NCBI GenBank assembly: GCA_934464585.1
Contig: CAKSJY010000001.1
Span: 62,001 to 126,000, forward strand
Source: an uncultured Eubacteriales bacterium
GTDB taxonomy: Bacteria; Bacillota; Clostridia; Oscillospirales; Acutalibacteraceae
DNA: 64,000 nt
Direction of reading: 5' to 3'
The notes under the pieces were generated by a model that worked only from the letters and a program-made list of their open reading frames with translations, was not told the DNA's origin and did not search any database. Below are positions 62,912 to 64,000 of the stretch, piece by piece (the stretch's first letter is position 1; each line of letters starts with the position of its first letter). A program made the translations under genes and the position numbers.

Positions 62912-63452
62912 ATTCTTCAATTTGTTTTCCTAAAAATGCTGCTGCTGTTTGAGCAAGTTTTATTTCTGTTTCTGTTGGGTAACCTTTTGAATCATTAGAA
63001 AGCATTATTACACAACCTGTTACATCTCCTGATGCTATTATTGGGTATGCAATAACAGCAGATTTATTGATTCCTTCAACCGGTTGAATAAAGTTATTGC
63101 CTTTACTGTCGGCAACAAAATTATGCCTTGATTCCATTAAATCTTCAAGAGGAGAAGTTATTCTTCTCTCCATATATTCTTTTTTCGATACTCCCGATAC
63201 AGCTACAATATGATCTCTATCTGAAATTAATGTTGGAAGTCCTGAAACTTTGGCCAAAACTTCTGCATATTGACTAGCAAATGGTGAGAGTTCACCGATT
63301 GGTGAATATTTTTTAAATATTACCTCGCCTTCAGTATCGGTGTATATTTCAAGTGGATCACCTTCACGTATTCTCAATGTTCTTCTTATTTCCTTGGGAA
63401 TAACTACTCTTCCTAAATCGTCTATTCTTCTCACTATTCCTGTTGCTTTCAT
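62910..63452 (-). CDS. spoVT: Stage V sporulation protein T (SpoVT)
   Basis: The 180-residue regulator controls forespore (sigma-G) genes. Residues 1-50 are the AbrB-type DNA-binding domain (MKATGIVRRIDDLGRVVIPK, LRIREGDPLEIY), and the C-terminal part is a GAF domain (SDRDHIVAVSGVSKKEYMERR). Length matches the family. GGAG lies upstream of the ATG. It ends on the bidirectional terminator. Confidence 0.95.
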   Translation of the reverse strand: MKATGIVRRIDDLGRVVIPKEIRRTLRIREGDPLEIYTDTEGEVIFKKYSPIGELSPFASQYAEVLAKVSGLPTLISDRDHIVAVSGVSKKEYMERRITSPLEDLMESRHNFVADSKGNNFIQPVEGINKSAVIAYPIIASGDVTGCVIMLSNDSKGYPTETEIKLAQTAAAFLGKQIEE

Positions 63453-63532
63453 ATATATATAAATCTCCTTTTAATTTTAATATTGGTTTGCGTTGTTAGT
63501 TTCTGCAAATAAAAGTAGATTATACAAATATT

Positions 63533-63757
63533 TTAAACGAATAGCTGTTCGAATGTTACTCCAAATATTTCCTTTAAAGCCTTTATCTCGTCAATGTATA
63601 TATGACGTTGGCCAACTTCAATTTTTGCAAGGGCACTTCTTGTGATATCGCAACCGCGTACTTGCAGTTTAGCAGCTAGCTCATCTTGAGTCATGTGCAT
63701 GCTTTTTCGTATTTTTCGGATATTATATCCGACAATTTTTTCGTATTCACTATCCAT
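63533..63757 (-). CDS. Small XRE-family repressor
   Basis: The 74-residue protein is a single helix-turn-helix domain (IRKIRKSMHMTQDELAAKLQVRG to ALAKIEVGQRH) of the Cro/CI type, with no effector domain. It is transcribed divergently from the gene at 63866, and a palindrome between them (63822-63849) is its likely operator. Confidence 0.88.
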   Translation of the reverse strand: MDSEYEKIVGYNIRKIRKSMHMTQDELAAKLQVRGCDITRSALAKIEVGQRHIYIDEIKALKEIFGVTFEQLFV

Positions 63758-63792
63758 AAATAAAGCCTTCCTAAAAAACCGACAAAATTTTC

Positions 63793-63849
63793 TTGACTTT
63801 ATTCTATTGGTGTGTTATTATTATTTTGCACCTATATAAGTGCAAAATA
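63793..63849 (+). promoter_or_regulatory. Promoter with palindromic operator for the edge gene
   Basis: TTGACT (63793-63798) and TATTAT (63816-63821) are 17 bp apart. TATTTTGCAC (63822-63831) and GTGCAAAATA (63840-63849) form a perfect inverted repeat over the start point, a typical repressor position. The divergent XRE protein is the obvious candidate. Confidence 0.8.
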
Positions 63850-63865
63850 TATTTTGGAGACGAAT

Positions 63866-64000
63866 ATGTTAAAAAAGTTTTATCCGTTTTATCACATAAT
63901 TGTTTCGTTGACGTTGGGGCTTTTAATATATTTATTCCTTAGGGAAGGCACATTTATTCATTTGGTTTTTAAGAATATTCCTAATTTTTCTAAAATTAAC
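63866..64000 (+). CDS. Membrane protein, N-terminal fragment
   Basis: From ATG 63866 with TTTTGGAGACG upstream, 45 codons reach the window edge. The fragment has one predicted helix (about residues 9-29: YHIIVSLTLGLLIYLFLR) and then FIHLVFKNIPN. The family is not clear; a VanZ-like or other small membrane protein is possible. Confidence 0.6.
   Translation, partial: MLKKFYPFYHIIVSLTLGLLIYLFLREGTFIHLVFKNIPNFSKIN

Overview
The window looks like chromosomal DNA of an endospore-forming, low-GC Gram-positive bacterium of the class Clostridia, probably an Oscillospirales/Ruminococcaceae-type gut anaerobe. The evidence is AT-rich DNA with strong Shine-Dalgarno sites and frequent TTG/GTG starts, spore genes (gpr, spoIIP, spoVAE, spoVT and an alpha/beta SASP), an ECF transporter module, DUF5711 and CvpA-like proteins, and X2-type surface proteins. 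No oxygen-respiration genes are seen. The genus assignment is inference.

Layout. 1-4861: the start of sbcD and a coupled metallophosphoesterase (minus), then dacF, greA and lysS (plus; LysRS carries an extra C-terminal tRNA-binding domain). 4960-8317: an accessory run of three GNAT acetyltransferases, a hexapeptide acetyltransferase and an arginase-fold protein. 8629-16218: a double-HTH regulator and two large secreted, repeat-rich surface proteins that share promoter block, terminator and C-terminal anchor type. 16429-18121: a self-regulated TetR-rsgA pair. 18267-22466: an M23 peptidase, gpr, spoIIP, a small membrane protein and a Ser/Pro-rich membrane protein. 22694-24568: asnB. 24765-37521: a housekeeping run with ruvCAB, glmM, an rRNA-type methyltransferase, ecfA1-ecfA2-ecfT, truA, a DUF5711 protein, a cvpA-like gene, a leader ORF coupled to pgsA, and clpE. 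37602-38099: five tRNAs (Gly, Arg, His, Gln, Lys). 38533-46827: gtrA/glycosyltransferase, a deoxyinosine glycosylase, a Cache-SpoIIE-HATPase sensor phosphatase, lepA, htrA and spoVAE. 47393-53773: an NhaC antiporter, two tandem alanine/glycine:cation symporters and a DEAD-box helicase. 54083-57960: a soluble GHKL kinase, a 23-codon small ORF, an SASP gene, a membrane protein and the two radical-SAM-associated genes.

58105-62810 is the most unusual part. A 487-residue protein with a possible permuted papain-like His/Cys pattern is followed by a DUF4417-like gene broken by a -1 frameshift exactly at an A_AAA_AAT heptamer. Its C-terminal tail resembles polymorphic-toxin tips. Six tandem paralogues of a ~95-residue ISDFKW family follow. 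The first is fused in frame to the toxin-like gene and the fifth has a nonsense codon. Most spacers between copies still read as degenerate remnants of the toxin-like gene's last codons, which suggests an immunity array built by repeated toxin-tip/immunity cassette replacement.

62910-64000 holds spoVT, a small XRE repressor gene, a palindromic operator over a divergent promoter, and the start of a membrane-protein gene cut by the window edge.
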